From NCBI GenBank assembly GCA_030065205.1, contig JASJDN010000008.1, positions 1-64,000 of the forward strand: a stretch of DNA of 64,000 bases, written 5' to 3'. The DNA comes from Crocosphaera sp. (GTDB lineage: Bacteria > Cyanobacteriota > Cyanobacteriia > Cyanobacteriales > Microcystaceae). The notes below the pieces were generated by a model, which saw nothing but the letters and a program-made list of their open reading frames with translations, was not told the origin of the DNA and did no database searches. The position numbers and the translations under genes were made by a program. This document shows positions 27,570 through 36,410 of the stretch, piece by piece (within the stretch, counting starts at the first letter, position 1; every line of letters starts with the position of its first letter).

Positions 27570-28496
27570 ATGGTGAATAATCCCACTTTTAAACGAGAAG
27601 ATTGCTTAATTCTGATTGTTGACGATGATCGTACCATGAGAAATCTCCTCAAGATTGCTATGGAAGAAGAAGGCTATAGAGCGATTGAAGCCAAAAACGG
27701 CCAACAATGTTTAGAAGAATATCATCGTCACCAGCCTGATATCGTGTTGTTAGATGCCATCATGCCCGAGATGGACGGGTTTACCTGTTGCCAGAAACTG
27801 CGTTCTCTTAATAATAATCATTATCTTCCCATTTTGATGATTACCGCCCTCGATGATCAAGACTCCATCGACCAAGCATTTATGGCAGGGGCAACGGACT
27901 ATATTACTAAACCTATTTTTTGGTCTGTTTTATCACAACGGGTTCATCATCTCCTATTGACTTGTCAAGCTTTGAGAGAGTTAACCCTCTTAAAAAGTCA
28001 CTTGGTTAAACAACAGCAATGGCAACGTCTAGCCCATCAAATCACCCACCAATGGCAACCATCATTAAAACTTAAATCTCTGTTTCAAGATTGTCTAGAG
28101 CAACTGCGAAAGCAATTAGATGCAGAACGAATGGGTATTCATCGGATGGATGGAAAACTAATAGCTGAGTCTATTGCTTCGGGTTATCCATCAGTCAAAA
28201 CCTTGGAATGGGAAAAAATGACCTTATTAGACCGATATCGAGCCACCTATGAGCAGGGAGAAACCATCAGACTCGATTTTTCTCAAGAGCTTAAATTATG
28301 TAATGAAGACCTGGCTCCGTTGGAGCAATTAGGGTTGAAACATCTGACCTTGATTCCCCTGATGGTTAAAAAAGATATTTGGGGGATCTTATGGATTCAT
28401 CATTGTAGCTCTGACTATCATTGGGAAACCTGGGAGATAGACTGCTTGATCCATTTGAGAGATTTATTAGCCGTTAGCTCTAAAATTGTAGAATAG
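27570..28496 (+). CDS. Response regulator with receiver and GAF domains
   Basis: The 308-residue product has a receiver domain (LILIVDDDRTMRNLL at the start, phospho-Asp in VLLDAIMPEMDG, Lys in YITKPIF). A short coiled linker leads to a GAF domain from about residue 155 (LFQDCLEQLRKQLDAERMGI, LIPLMVKKDIWGILWIHHCS). There is no DNA-binding or enzymatic output, so it probably works by protein contact or allostery. The chromophore Cys motif of phytochrome-type GAFs is not evident. It lies 22 nt after the hybrid kinase, its likely phosphodonor. Confidence 0.88.
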   Translation: MVNNPTFKREDCLILIVDDDRTMRNLLKIAMEEEGYRAIEAKNGQQCLEEYHRHQPDIVLLDAIMPEMDGFTCCQKLRSLNNNHYLPILMITALDDQDSIDQAFMAGATDYITKPIFWSVLSQRVHHLLLTCQALRELTLLKSHLVKQQQWQRLAHQITHQWQPSLKLKSLFQDCLEQLRKQLDAERMGIHRMDGKLIAESIASGYPSVKTLEWEKMTLLDRYRATYEQGETIRLDFSQELKLCNEDLAPLEQLGLKHLTLIPLMVKKDIWGILWIHHCSSDYHWETWEIDCLIHLRDLLAVSSKIVE

Positions 28497-28625
28497 ACGA
28501 TGTCTACTGAAGATTTTAGGTGCAGACTTTTCCTGACATTTTGTTAAAAAAATGAGTACAATAAAAGAGTGGAATCTTATAATGTTCCTCAGCATACTTT
28601 AATCGAAAATTAGAACTATCATTTT

Positions 28626-28862
28626 ATGGAATCTAGTAGCCCGTCAGGGAAGGTTTCTGAACCTCCTGCCCATAGATGGACTCACATTATGGGAATAGTG
28701 ATTGCTATGCTAACACTCATAATGCCTATATTAGTCATTGCCTATTATTCTTCAAATGCTGCAACCCGTTTCCAGGTGGAGAATATACCGAAATGGACGA
28801 ATGTTGAAGGAAGCCAATCAAATATAAATCCTAAAAAGCATATGGAAACTGGAGTGAGATAA
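28626..28862 (+). CDS. Small single-helix membrane protein
   Basis: The 78-residue product has a polar Ser/Pro N-terminus, one strong membrane helix at about residues 22-43 (MGIVIAMLTLIMPILVIAYY) and a polar C-terminal tail. I recognise no family. The hydrophobic segment and position between two real genes support it, but there is no good ribosome site directly before the ATG, so confidence is moderate. It lies 129 nt after the response regulator on the same strand. Confidence 0.5.
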   Translation: MESSSPSGKVSEPPAHRWTHIMGIVIAMLTLIMPILVIAYYSSNAATRFQVENIPKWTNVEGSQSNINPKKHMETGVR

Positions 28863-29052
28863 ATTAAACTCAAAATGGAACATTGAAGAGTCAGGTTACT
28901 AGAAAAAGCTCTTTATAGAGAGAGTTGATGAGTTAACCTAAAGTCAAGTATAATTCATAAAAGTTTAACCTTTAGGATGAGTGTACCTATAGGTTGCTTA
29001 TTTAACAAAAAAGTTTACTATTGAGAACGTATATCGTTCTCATCCTTAACCG

Positions 29053-29631
29053 ATGACTATAGTGACACACCTTACTCTAACATTCAAGTATTTAGGAGCA
29101 TTTTTGCCCATCGATAGCGTTTTTTCCACCCAAGGCATCATGGTGATGTTATTGGCTGCCTATGGTTTGGCCATGTGGATGTTCCTCACCAGCGCACCAA
29201 AAGTCTACACGATTATGGTGTCTGATATAGAGGTCGCGCGACAATTTTATGAGGGTTTATTGCAGTTAAATGTGGCTGATGTACCTCTTCATTATTATTA
29301 TAATTATGAACAAACCCTAGGAACCGCAGGGGTTGATCCTTTTTATATGTCCGCTACTCCTACTGCAACTACCACCAGTAACTTAGGAACCAGGGATGGA
29401 CTATGGTATCAACTGAAAAAAAATACCCAACTTCATATTATTGGAGGGGCAAGTTACGGTGCAAAGAATCGTCAACGTCATGTTTGTTTTGATAATGAAT
29501 GTTTAGAAGATATTTTATTAAGGATTGAGTCAAGACGTTTAAAGTATAAGGTACGTCGTAGAAAACCTCTCAATTTTTTAGTGAAGGATATTGATGAGAG
29601 AATTATCGAAATGGTAGAAGTTAAAAATTAA
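29053..29631 (+). CDS. Membrane-anchored VOC/glyoxalase-like protein
   Basis: The 192-residue product has an N-terminal membrane helix at about 29-46 (IMVMLLAAYGLAMWMFLT). A VOC-like domain follows, opening with KVYTIMVSDIEVARQFYEGL, the typical strand-helix of glyoxalase-fold proteins. The later part (HVCFDNECLEDILLRIESR, PLNFLVKDIDERIIEMVEV) completes the fold. The usual first metal His is missing (YTIMVSD rather than HxxL), so catalysis is doubtful. A weak hairpin terminator follows. It is a cyanobacterial protein of unknown role. Confidence 0.7.
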   Translation: MTIVTHLTLTFKYLGAFLPIDSVFSTQGIMVMLLAAYGLAMWMFLTSAPKVYTIMVSDIEVARQFYEGLLQLNVADVPLHYYYNYEQTLGTAGVDPFYMSATPTATTTSNLGTRDGLWYQLKKNTQLHIIGGASYGAKNRQRHVCFDNECLEDILLRIESRRLKYKVRRRKPLNFLVKDIDERIIEMVEVKN

Positions 29632-29641
29632 ACGTTAAACG

Positions 29642-29670
29642 GGGTGGGTAAAACTCACCCTATTTATATA
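29642..29670 (+). terminator. Probable terminator after the VOC-like gene
   Basis: GGGTGGGT (29642-29649) pairs with ACTCACCC (29653-29660) including one G-T wobble, with an AAA loop and then TATTTATAT. The T tract is weak. Confidence 0.55.
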
Positions 29671-29690
29671 ACTGAAGTTTAATCAATTAA

Positions 29691-30737
29691 ATGCGTATTA
29701 CCCTTAAACCTTTTACTGTTCATAAACGTTTTCCCTTAACAATTAGTCGTGGAACTACCGCAGAAAATACTAATTTATGGATAAAAATAGAATCGGATGG
29801 GATAGAGGGATGGGGAGAAGCGTCCCCTTTTTCGATAGTAAAAGGAAGCAAGATAAATAGTGAACAATTGCAACAAGAACTAACAGGAATTACGCCTAGT
29901 TTGGAAAGATTTCACCCACTACAAAGACAAGAAATAGAAACAGTTTTATTAGATAATACTATTAATTCATCCCTTAGGGCAGCTATCGATACCGCTTTGT
30001 ATGATTGGTTAGGAAAAAAGGTTAAATTACCCCTATGGAAACTATGGGGAGTAACGGGAGATCATCCCTTTTCTACCTCTGTTACTATTGGTATTAGTTC
30101 CCCAAAAAAAGCAGTAGAAAGAGTCAAAAATTGGCTTAATTTTATGGAGGTTAACCTCTTAAAAATTAAGTTAGGTTCTCCAGAAGGAATCGAAGCGGAT
30201 CAAGCCATGATTTTAGCCATTCGTGAAGCCACTCCTCATCTTCCTTTGACAGTAGATGCTAATGGAGGATGGACATTGAAAGAGGCGATAGTTATGAGTA
30301 ACTGGTTAGCCCAATACCATGTTAAATATATCGAACAACCACTTAATGTGGGAGATGAAGATAATTTATCTCAATTATATCAGCGATCGCCTTTACCCAT
30401 TTTTGTAGACGAAAGTTGTTTTACCAGCGAAGATATTATCAAACTTTCTCCTTATATTCATGGCATTAATATTAAACTAATGAAAGCAGGAGGATTAAGT
30501 GAAGTGATGAGAATGATTGCGATCGCTAAAGCTTGTAAACTACAAATTATGTATGGTTGTTATTCTGATAGCAGTTTAGCCAATACCGCCATGACTCATT
30601 TAGCAGCTTGTGCCGATTATTTAGACTTAGATAGCCATTTAAACTTAGTTGACGATCCCTTTCAAGGGGTCAGTCTTAACCAAGGAAAATTAATGCTGAA
30701 TGATTTACCCGGTTTGGGAATAACATTACCCAACTAA
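29691..30737 (+). CDS. Enolase-superfamily dipeptide epimerase-like protein
   Basis: The 348-residue enolase-superfamily enzyme is of the muconate-lactonizing subgroup. Visible are the KxK base motif (LLKIKLG, about 156-162), metal ligands in VDANGGW, YIEQP and VDES, and the second Lys in NIKLMKAGGL. The DLDSHLNLVDDP stretch near the C-terminus resembles L-Ala-D/L-Glu epimerases, which recycle murein peptides. The substrate-specificity segment reads GCYSDSS where many epimerases have GCMxES, so a different dipeptide or an o-succinylbenzoate synthase role cannot be excluded. Confidence 0.8.
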   Translation: MRITLKPFTVHKRFPLTISRGTTAENTNLWIKIESDGIEGWGEASPFSIVKGSKINSEQLQQELTGITPSLERFHPLQRQEIETVLLDNTINSSLRAAIDTALYDWLGKKVKLPLWKLWGVTGDHPFSTSVTIGISSPKKAVERVKNWLNFMEVNLLKIKLGSPEGIEADQAMILAIREATPHLPLTVDANGGWTLKEAIVMSNWLAQYHVKYIEQPLNVGDEDNLSQLYQRSPLPIFVDESCFTSEDIIKLSPYIHGINIKLMKAGGLSEVMRMIAIAKACKLQIMYGCYSDSSLANTAMTHLAACADYLDLDSHLNLVDDPFQGVSLNQGKLMLNDLPGLGITLPN

Positions 30738-30738
30738 T

Positions 30739-31092
30739 TTATCGATAGTAAGGATTGGATCTATCCTGAGGGACAAAACGAGAATTACGGCCATATCCTC
30801 GATCATTTCTATAGCGATGGTAGGGATTAGAATTACCACAATTGTAACAATATCCCCGTTGATCCCTTTGAATAGTAATTCTTTCTTGGAACCGATAATT
30901 TCCCCTACCTCTATAATTAGAATTGCCTCTAGAATAACTATTCCCTATCCTACTATTAGGAGCAATAATTGTCCGATGGACTCCTGCATTGGGATTAAAG
31001 CGAACTCGGTTCGGATAGGCTAAAGTTTTTGTAGCCAAAATCCCAAAAGATAGGCTAATTCCTAAAAGTAAACTTAAGGATTTGTTGATCAT
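30739..31092 (-). CDS. Secreted Arg/Tyr/Asn-rich small protein
   Basis: The 117-residue product has a signal peptide (residues 1-25, ending KTLA) and a mature part rich in Arg, Tyr, Asn and Gly, with repeated YRGRGNYRF, CYNCGN and YHRYRNDRGYG patterns. Two cysteines in CYNC could form a disulfide or bind metal. The domain is unknown. The composition suggests a low-complexity exported protein, perhaps binding polyanions at the envelope. It ends 1 nt from the convergent epimerase gene. Confidence 0.7.
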   Translation of the reverse strand: MINKSLSLLLGISLSFGILATKTLAYPNRVRFNPNAGVHRTIIAPNSRIGNSYSRGNSNYRGRGNYRFQERITIQRDQRGYCYNCGNSNPYHRYRNDRGYGRNSRFVPQDRSNPYYR

Positions 31093-31243
31093 TAATCTTG
31101 TCCTCGATGTGGTTAAAAGAATCTTAATTTTTTTCGTAGATTCTCCTACCTCTATTTTACACTTTGTTCTTAGTCAGAGTTAAACAAAAATTACCTACAA
31201 CTTAACTACAAACATGGGTTGAAGTTGTCAAATACAAAAGTAG

Positions 31244-31540
31244 TTAAGGATTAGTGGTGAAAAAGAATCTAGCCACTGTTACTCCTAACCCTAGAATTGC
31301 GGTAGCCAAGATACCGATCAACGTCCAAACCTGATTCTTTTGGGTTCCTTCAACTTTTTCAAGTCGTTTATCCATTCCATCCACTTTCTCAGTTAAAGTG
31401 GTAATCTGTACCTCAATGGTGTTTAGTTTCTCTAGCTTTGTCTCAATCTTTTCAAACTTGTTCTCAATCTTTTCAAACTTGTTCTCAATACCTTTCAAGA
31501 CTTCTACCAAGTCATACCTAACTGTAACGGGTTCATTCAT
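31244..31540 (-). CDS. Coiled-coil tail-anchored small protein
   Basis: The 98-residue protein has a heptad coiled coil with internally repeated ENKFEKI units (residues 18-65) and a single C-terminal membrane helix (about 72-93, WTLIGILATAILGLGVTV). This is the plan of DUF1640-like or hemolysin XhlA-like tail-anchored coiled-coil proteins. Function is unknown. A GC-rich hairpin lies 34 nt upstream of its start, in its likely 5' leader. Confidence 0.7.
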   Translation of the reverse strand: MNEPVTVRYDLVEVLKGIENKFEKIENKFEKIETKLEKLNTIEVQITTLTEKVDGMDKRLEKVEGTQKNQVWTLIGILATAILGLGVTVARFFFTTNP

Positions 31541-31873
31541 GAGTTAAACTCCTAAATAGATATTTTTGTTGATGTCCCCTTGGTGGCCGCCAGGGGACTG
31601 CTTTTATTTTAGGCTTGATCTTTACCTAAATCTAACTTTCATCCCAATAACTAAAATATTTCTTATTGGCTCTTTATTGATGTCAACAACTAATAGTAAA
31701 ACTTGATATTTCCGTGTAATCAAGTCAATGACAACTTATTCAAAAAATTTCTCATAAATCTTGTTACGATTGTATCTATAGAAATAATTAATCAGCCCGA
31801 TCGCCTATCATAAGGTAATCTAGAAAATAGGACAAAATATCTTTCAACTATTTCATCAAAAAAAAGTAATTCT
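31541..31873. other. Intergenic region with GC-rich hairpin, upstream of cimA
   Basis: 333 nt between divergent genes. It contains a hairpin of GTCCCCTTGG (31574-31583) with CCAGGGGAC (31590-31598, one bulged T), followed on the plus strand by TGCTTTTATTTT. In plus orientation this looks like a terminator with no gene before it; in minus orientation it sits in the leader of the coiled-coil gene. The remainder should hold the cimA promoter, but I cannot place it. Confidence 0.55.
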
Positions 31874-33505
31874 ATGGGGACTGCTAATAAAATCTGGCTC
31901 TACGATACCACCCTCAGAGATGGGGCCCAACGGGAAGGAATTTCCTTATCCTTAGAAGATAAATTGAAAATCGCCCGTCAACTCGATAAAATGGGCATTC
32001 CCTTCATTGAAGGCGGTTGGCCAGGGGCTAACCCCAAGGATGTGCAGTTTTTCTGGAAATTACAAGAAGAACCCCTCACTCAAGCCGAAGTGGTGGCCTT
32101 TTGTTCGACGCGTCGTCCCCATAAACTAGCTGCAGAGGACCCCCTTTTAAAAGCCATTTTAGCCGCCGGAACCCGTTGGGTGACTATTTTTGGTAAATCT
32201 TGGGATCTTCACGTCACAGAGGGGCTAAAAACCACCCTAGAAGAGAATCTCAAGATGATCTCTGATACCATTGAATACCTTCGCAGTCAGGGACGGCGCG
32301 TCATTTATGATGCCGAACATTGGTTTGATGGTTATCTGAATAACCCAGACTATGCCCTCGAAACGCTGAAAACTGCCAAAGCAGCCGGGGCTGAATGGTT
32401 GGTGTTATGCGATACCAATGGAGGAACCTTACCCCATCATGTGACTCAAATTGTTAAAGACGTGGTACGTGCGTTGGAGATTAAACCAGACGATAATAGC
32501 CCACAATTAGGCATTCATACTCATAATGATTCTGGAACCGCCGTCGCTAATGGGTTAGCCGGTGTAGTAGACGGGGTAAGAATGGTACAAGGAACCATTA
32601 ACGGTTACGGAGAACGGTGTGGAAATGCGAATTTATGTACATTAATTCCTAATTTACAGTTAAAAATGGGTTATCACTGTTTAGAAGAAAACCAGTTAAC
32701 CCAACTAACAAAAACCAGCCGTTTAATCAGCGAAATGGTTAATTTAGCCCCAGATGACCACGCGCCGTTCGTGGGCCGTTCCGCTTTTGCCCATAAAGGG
32801 GGTATTCATGTGTCTGCGGTACAGAAAAATCCATTAACTTATGAACATATTAAACCCGAAAATATTGGCAATGAAAGACGTATTGTTATCTCAGAGATGG
32901 CAGGGTTAAGTAATGTTTTATCTAAGGCAAAAACCTTTGGCATTGAGTTAAATAAAGAGGATGCGGCTTGTCGTGAAATTTTAGCCAGAATCAAAGAATT
33001 AGAACACGAAGGCTATCAATTTGAAGCAGCAGAAGCCAGTTTTGAATTGTTAATGCGTCAAGCGTTAGGACAAACCAAAAGTTTCTTTCAACTGCGAGGA
33101 TTTCAAGTTCATTGCGATCGCTTATATGGAGAAGGAATGCCCTACAGTAATGCTTTAGCCACCATTAAGGTAACAGTAAATGGTGAAGATAGACTAGAAG
33201 TTGCAGAGGGTAATGGTCCCGTTTCCGCGTTAGATAGTGCTTTGCGTAAAGCTTTGGTTAATTTTTATCCCGAAATTGCTCAATTTCATCTCACCGATTA
33301 TAAGGTAAGAATATTAGATGGTGGTGCCGGAACTTCAGCCAATACCCGTGTGTTAATTGAGTCGAGTAATAGTCATGAACGCTGGACGACGGTAGGGGTT
33401 TCTCCTAACATTTTGGAAGCCTCTTATCAAGCAGTAGTAGAAGGAATTGAATACGGTTTGTTGTTGAAGTCAACTATGAAGAAACCAATCAAATCTATGT
33501 CTTAA
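31874..33505 (+). CDS. cimA: (R)-citramalate synthase
   Basis: The 543-residue enzyme condenses pyruvate and acetyl-CoA to citramalate, the first step of the threonine-independent isoleucine route. The N-terminal HMGL-like barrel begins LYDTTLRDGAQREGI. GGWPGANPKD (where isopropylmalate synthases differ), LGIHTHNDSGTAVANGLAG with the metal-binding His pair, and GYGERCGNANLCTL are clear. The C-terminal regulatory domain (about 400-535) has GGAGTSANTRVLIES. Unicellular diazotrophic Cyanothece is known to use this route. It is monocistronic. Confidence 0.93.
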   Translation: MGTANKIWLYDTTLRDGAQREGISLSLEDKLKIARQLDKMGIPFIEGGWPGANPKDVQFFWKLQEEPLTQAEVVAFCSTRRPHKLAAEDPLLKAILAAGTRWVTIFGKSWDLHVTEGLKTTLEENLKMISDTIEYLRSQGRRVIYDAEHWFDGYLNNPDYALETLKTAKAAGAEWLVLCDTNGGTLPHHVTQIVKDVVRALEIKPDDNSPQLGIHTHNDSGTAVANGLAGVVDGVRMVQGTINGYGERCGNANLCTLIPNLQLKMGYHCLEENQLTQLTKTSRLISEMVNLAPDDHAPFVGRSAFAHKGGIHVSAVQKNPLTYEHIKPENIGNERRIVISEMAGLSNVLSKAKTFGIELNKEDAACREILARIKELEHEGYQFEAAEASFELLMRQALGQTKSFFQLRGFQVHCDRLYGEGMPYSNALATIKVTVNGEDRLEVAEGNGPVSALDSALRKALVNFYPEIAQFHLTDYKVRILDGGAGTSANTRVLIESSNSHERWTTVGVSPNILEASYQAVVEGIEYGLLLKSTMKKPIKSMS

Positions 33506-33769
33506 AATATTACCTTAATTCACTAAATTAAAAGTCGAATTTATAAACTGTAAAAACTCAGAAGAATAATCTTAAATTTTTAAGATGTATTGAAGCTTTT
33601 GGGGATTCATCGCTGGGGGGATTATCACTTTCAGTGATGCTGTGACAAAAGTAGGATGCTACCCAGTCAAAAAAAGATTAATTCATAACAAATTATGAAA
33701 AACTTGGAACCTAAATTAAGTCCTCCTCTATCTTAAAGAATGTAATAACAGTGTGAGGAGATTCCACTC

Positions 33770-34657
33770 ATGTATCTACTGCAAGCGCCGGTAGAATTGC
33801 CTGTAGAATTGCCTATTGATGAGGTACAGGTAGAACAGGTCAACGTTTTCGTACAAACCCTTAAAGAACAGATTACCAATTTTGGCTTAAAATTTCTGGG
33901 TGCCATTGCCTTATGGATAGTGGGACAATGGTTGATTAACAGAGGGGTTCGTATAGTGTCCCGTGTCCTCAAGCGACAGAGTATCGAACCCACCTTAATT
34001 GCCTATTTAGCGAACTTTTTAGGCGTTTCCTTAAAAATTGTCTTAATTGTAGCTATTCTAGGCTATTTTGGCATCGAAACCACGTCCTTTGCTGCCTTAT
34101 TAGCTGCTGCGGGGGTTGCCATTGGTGCTGCTTGGGGGGGACTGTTAGCCAACTTTGCGGCCGGGGTTTTCTTGGTGATTTTCCGTCCCTTTAGTGTGGG
34201 AGACTTTATTTGTGCTGCAGGTGTCACCGGAACCGTAGAAGAAATTGGCCTATTTGTGTCTACCATTAATACCCTGGATAATGTGAGAACCATTGTGGGC
34301 AATAATAAGATTTTTTCTGATAATATCCAAAACTTTTCTGCTAACCCTTACCGTCGGGTTGACTTAGTCGCACAACTCAATCATGCTGTTAATCATGCCG
34401 AAGCCATTAATCTATTACAAGAACGATTAAGTCAAATTCCTAATGTTGTGGCTGAACGCAGACCCGATGTAGAAATCTTAGAATTTAATCTGGCTGGCCC
34501 TGTTTTAGCGGTTCGTCCCTACTGTAATAACGAACATTATTGGCAAGTTTATTTTGATACCAATAAAGTTATTCGTGAAACCTTAGGGGATGCAGGTTAT
34601 CCCGTTCCTGAACAGCATTATGCCATTCGTAATACCGCAGCATCAGCGATGAGCTAA
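33770..34657 (+). CDS. MscS-family small-conductance mechanosensitive channel
   Basis: The 295-residue protein has three predicted membrane helices in the first 140 residues. The last is the Gly/Ala-rich pore helix (AALLAAAGVAIGAAWGGLLANFAAGVFLVIF), followed by the beta domain starting RPFSVGDFI, typical of MscS. ETTSFAALLAAAGVA matches the conserved TM3 entry. The C-terminal alpha-beta domain is present. It forms a heptameric channel that releases solutes on osmotic downshift. A perfect 17-bp hairpin terminator follows and separates it from the convergent dps remnant. Confidence 0.93.
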   Translation: MYLLQAPVELPVELPIDEVQVEQVNVFVQTLKEQITNFGLKFLGAIALWIVGQWLINRGVRIVSRVLKRQSIEPTLIAYLANFLGVSLKIVLIVAILGYFGIETTSFAALLAAAGVAIGAAWGGLLANFAAGVFLVIFRPFSVGDFICAAGVTGTVEEIGLFVSTINTLDNVRTIVGNNKIFSDNIQNFSANPYRRVDLVAQLNHAVNHAEAINLLQERLSQIPNVVAERRPDVEILEFNLAGPVLAVRPYCNNEHYWQVYFDTNKVIRETLGDAGYPVPEQHYAIRNTAASAMS

Positions 34658-34709
34658 TTACTTTAGAGTCAATAGGCAATAGCTAGATTTCTATTCTGAA
34701 AGAAGCAAA

Positions 34710-34746
34710 AATCTCCCGTTACAATCACAGATTGTAACGGGAGATT
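34710..34746. terminator. Perfect 17-bp hairpin, bidirectional terminator
   Basis: AATCTCCCGTTACAATC (34710-34726) and GATTGTAACGGGAGATT (34730-34746) are exact reverse complements around a 3-nt ACA loop. It sits between the convergent mscS and former dps genes and probably ends both transcripts. Confidence 0.85.
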
Positions 34747-34777
34747 GTCAATTTCTTGCCTCTCGGTGTTCATTCTT

Positions 34778-34927
34778 TTATTTGGTGAGATGAGCCTCTA
34801 AAAACCATAATCGTTTATCAATCTCACGGGACATTTCGGTATATAAATCTGCGGTATCTGCATCCCCCAATTCCTCGGTTTTACCAATCGCTGCACGTAC
34901 ATGGGACCCGTAGGTAGCGTAACGTTC
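34778..34927 (-). pseudogene. dps: dps, C-terminal fragment
   Basis: Codons for ERYATYGSHVRAAIG, KTEELGDADTADLYTE and MSREIDKRLWFLEAHLTK are the last 49 residues of a Dps-family ferritin-like DNA-binding protein. GDADTADL(F/Y)TE and the ID(K)xLWF(L/V)EAHL ending are typical. An open frame continues upstream into the adjoining insertion sequence, where it encodes a chimeric tail, so no complete Dps is made. The other part of the gene lies on the far side of the element at 36901-37183, in the same orientation. Confidence 0.9.
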
Positions 34928-34934
34928 TGGTGAA

Positions 34935-36344
34935 CTACCTACGCTCGTCTGAGGACAGAGCGTAGGCTTCTGGTATCCCCTTAAGGACTGCCAGAACTTC
35001 CTTCGTGGTACTATTAGTTTGAGTTTTAACAATTTTCCCACTACGGCGATTTATAGTCGGGAACAGTTCCAGCCCGACTCTTTTAAGGTTGATAGCAGCA
35101 CAAATGTCTCTATCAACCCAGATTCTTTCATTTTCATCCCAATATTTCCTGATACTACAATCAGTAAACACAAGCTCATCACAATAAGGTAAAACTTGGG
35201 ATGTGTAAGCAGGATTAACTTTTTTGACCACAGCACCAGCTTTTTCGGCTATGTAACTGAAAATATCAAAAAACTGTCCAAAAGAAGCATCAGCCCAGGA
35301 CTTATTAAGTCCTGACTTAGCACTTTGACCATTAGGGAGATAATTTCCCTGATGGTCTTTTTTTGTCTTATTTCGCTTCCTTAATCCTTGTAAATTAAGG
35401 TTTTCAACAAAAAATACTTTTTTATTGCTGCGGACTAGAGCATGAGCCGTATGGAAAGCATGATCAATTCTTGCTCTAGCAATTTGTTGATGTTTTCTTG
35501 CCTCCCTTTTAGCCAATTTTCTTCTAGCCTTAGAACCCTTTTTCTTGGCATTTTTTCTTTGAGAAATCTTGGCTAATTCATCTTGATTTTTACGGTAAGA
35601 TTTAACAGAAGGTAATTTATTTCCCTCTGAAGTTGCTAAGTAATCATCCTCAAAAAGTACCGCATCTATTCCCAGAGAATTATCCCAGGTTGGGATAACT
35701 TTATCAGGAGTGAATTTAGGGATAGAAGGATCGTCTAAACAAATCGTACAGTACCAACCATCGGCTTTTCTTGTTATTAAGATATTTTTGAGAGCAAACC
35801 CTTGTGGCAAAGAACGATGTAATCTGATTTTTAACCAACCTCCTAACTTTGAAATAGAGAGATAAAGCCAATTCTTTTCTATTCTTTTAATCTTGATAGC
35901 TTGAGCTTCTATTCTAAGGGTACGATAACGATTTTTAAAGCGTGGTTTCCCACTTCTACTACCATTAATGTCACCCTTAATGTATCGGTTGAAAGCTAAT
36001 TCAACACGCTTAGAAACATCCTGTAAAGTTTGAGACGGTACAATAGAAAAGTCGAGTAATTCTCCCGAATGCTTTACTATTATTAGGTCTTTTTTCTTCT
36101 CAGGTAACAGCTTCTTTTGAGAATAGAAAGTGGGTTTATCTCTTAGCTCTAAAGGAGGTAGGCTACAAGAGATGTAGCAAAACTCACCCCTAGGGACAAC
36201 ATAGTTAGTGCGATTACTATCCCACCAACGAAAACGATCCCCTATTTGCCAGTTGTACCAATATTGACAAACCCTCAGCCAGCTATTTAACTGGCTTTTT
36301 TGGGGTGTCTCAGGGTAGCAACGGTACTGATAATTGAGGATCAT
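34935..36344 (-). CDS. tnpB: TnpB RNA-guided nuclease, IS605-type, altered zinc finger
   Basis: A 469-residue TnpB (OrfB). RuvC residues are visible: Asp in SLGIDAVLF, Glu in VFFVENLNLQGL and Asp in DRDICAAINL. The intervening KRxxRK-rich helical part is typical. The zinc finger normally placed between the last two is altered: after YTSQ it reads VLPYCDELVFTDCSIRKYWD, with only two Cys rather than two CxxC pairs. The last codons (ALSSDERR and stop) form the right-end hairpin, so the 3' end of the gene probably doubles as the guide-RNA scaffold. TnpB proteins cut DNA using such RNAs. Confidence 0.88.
   Translation of the reverse strand: MILNYQYRCYPETPQKSQLNSWLRVCQYWYNWQIGDRFRWWDSNRTNYVVPRGEFCYISCSLPPLELRDKPTFYSQKKLLPEKKKDLIIVKHSGELLDFSIVPSQTLQDVSKRVELAFNRYIKGDINGSRSGKPRFKNRYRTLRIEAQAIKIKRIEKNWLYLSISKLGGWLKIRLHRSLPQGFALKNILITRKADGWYCTICLDDPSIPKFTPDKVIPTWDNSLGIDAVLFEDDYLATSEGNKLPSVKSYRKNQDELAKISQRKNAKKKGSKARRKLAKREARKHQQIARARIDHAFHTAHALVRSNKKVFFVENLNLQGLRKRNKTKKDHQGNYLPNGQSAKSGLNKSWADASFGQFFDIFSYIAEKAGAVVKKVNPAYTSQVLPYCDELVFTDCSIRKYWDENERIWVDRDICAAINLKRVGLELFPTINRRSGKIVKTQTNSTTKEVLAVLKGIPEAYALSSDERR
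34939..34965 (-). other. IS right-end hairpin
   Basis: CTACGCTC (34939-34946) pairs perfectly with GAGCGTAG (34958-34965) around 11 nt. It overlaps the last tnpB codons and lies about 10 nt from the dps junction, as expected for the subterminal hairpin recognised by TnpA. Confidence 0.75.
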
Positions 36345-36410
36345 TATTGTTGATCAAGCATGAGTGACTATATAATTGGTATCACTTATCCTAGCGCAAG
36401 AGAAAATTAA

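Noticed and set aside
34778..35041. An 87-codon protein spanning the IS end and dps
   Set aside because: Its first 38 residues are an out-of-frame reading of tnpB, and only the last 49 are Dps. It is better described as a dps fragment.
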